In this document: in pieces, positions 26,907 through 27,034 of the stretch
Layout: every line of letters starts with the position of its first letter
How positions within the stretch are numbered: position 1 is the first letter of the stretch
IMG/VR virus record: IMGVR_UViG_3300045932_000313
Coordinates: 1 to 27,034 of that record
Strand: one strand, 5' to 3'
Source: a virus
DNA length: 27,034 bases
Translations under genes and position numbers: made by a program
Notes under the pieces: model-generated
Databases searched by the model: none
Seen by the model: the letters and a program-made list of their open reading frames with translations, nothing else
Told to the model about the DNA's origin: nothing

Positions 26907-27034
26907 GTGGTCAATCGCAAGGCCGTTGCCATACTAGTAAAGCCGTTTCGCAAATCTCAGGTTGTCGTTGTCGGGGACGGTGTGTTTTTTCACTCAAAGA
27001 AGTCCGCCCAGATTGCGGCCAAGAAATACAAGCG
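26907..27034 (+). CDS. Partial gene at the right edge
   Basis: Reading from GTG 26907 after GGGGGGACAC gives 42 complete codons (VVNRKAVAILVKPFRKSQVV, then VVGDGVFFHSKKSAQIAAKK) with no stop before the edge. A ribosome site and open frame support it, but the fragment is too short to identify. Confidence 0.4.
   Translation, partial: MVNRKAVAILVKPFRKSQVVVVGDGVFFHSKKSAQIAAKKYK

Overview
The window is GC-rich (by eye around 65%), gene-dense DNA from a tailed bacteriophage, most likely a temperate phage or prophage of a soil-type bacterium. The phage identity rests on a lambda-type packaging set read leftwards on the minus strand: a small terminase candidate, a GpA-type large terminase, a gpW-like head-completion protein and a GpB-type portal that runs off the left edge. 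The host is not certain. The 172-residue secreted protein at 26054-26572 resembles proteins I associate with Acidobacteriota, and that is the only (weak) taxonomic hint.

Layout from right to left. Positions 25118-27034 hold plus-strand genes: an XRE-family repressor candidate, a gap with a possible promoter, a host-like secreted protein, a hypothetical protein and a partial gene at the edge. Positions 25015-25062 form a divergent control region with two related 14-bp pseudo-palindromes around a TTGACA promoter; this looks like an immunity/early switch. From 25021 leftwards almost everything is on the minus strand, and most neighbours overlap by ATGA, GTGA or TGATG, so the region reads as one long gene train of about 25 kb. 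Its first part (25021-19258) carries a Cro-like regulator, an excisionase-like protein, two small membrane proteins, an HD hydrolase, a zinc-ribbon protein, a ParB-like protein, an MT-A70-type methyltransferase and a winged-helix protein that appears to continue through a +1 frameshift. The middle part (19261-13339) holds many short proteins with paired CxxC motifs, a DUF5131 (Gp37/Gp68) protein, a replication-initiator-like protein with iteron-like repeats inside its own gene, and a DUF4326 protein.

The left part (13109-1) is the packaging and structural region. It includes a phage-encoded SPFH/band-7-like protein next to a papain-like NCGPAA protein, then TerS and TerL. Between TerL and gpW/portal lies a cassette of several proteins, among them a parallel beta-helix protein, a beta-sandwich protein and an 884-residue protein built from about 14-15 degenerate W/PGTRA repeats. 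Major capsid and tail assembly genes, if present, would lie left of the window. No integrase, lysis enzyme, tRNA or CRISPR was seen.

The most interesting signals are the prfB-like +1 frameshift geometry at 19881, the lambda-O-like origin candidate at 14481-14687, the repeat protein, the paired operators at 25015-25062, a perfect palindrome present three times, and the unusual density of zinc-ribbon proteins.
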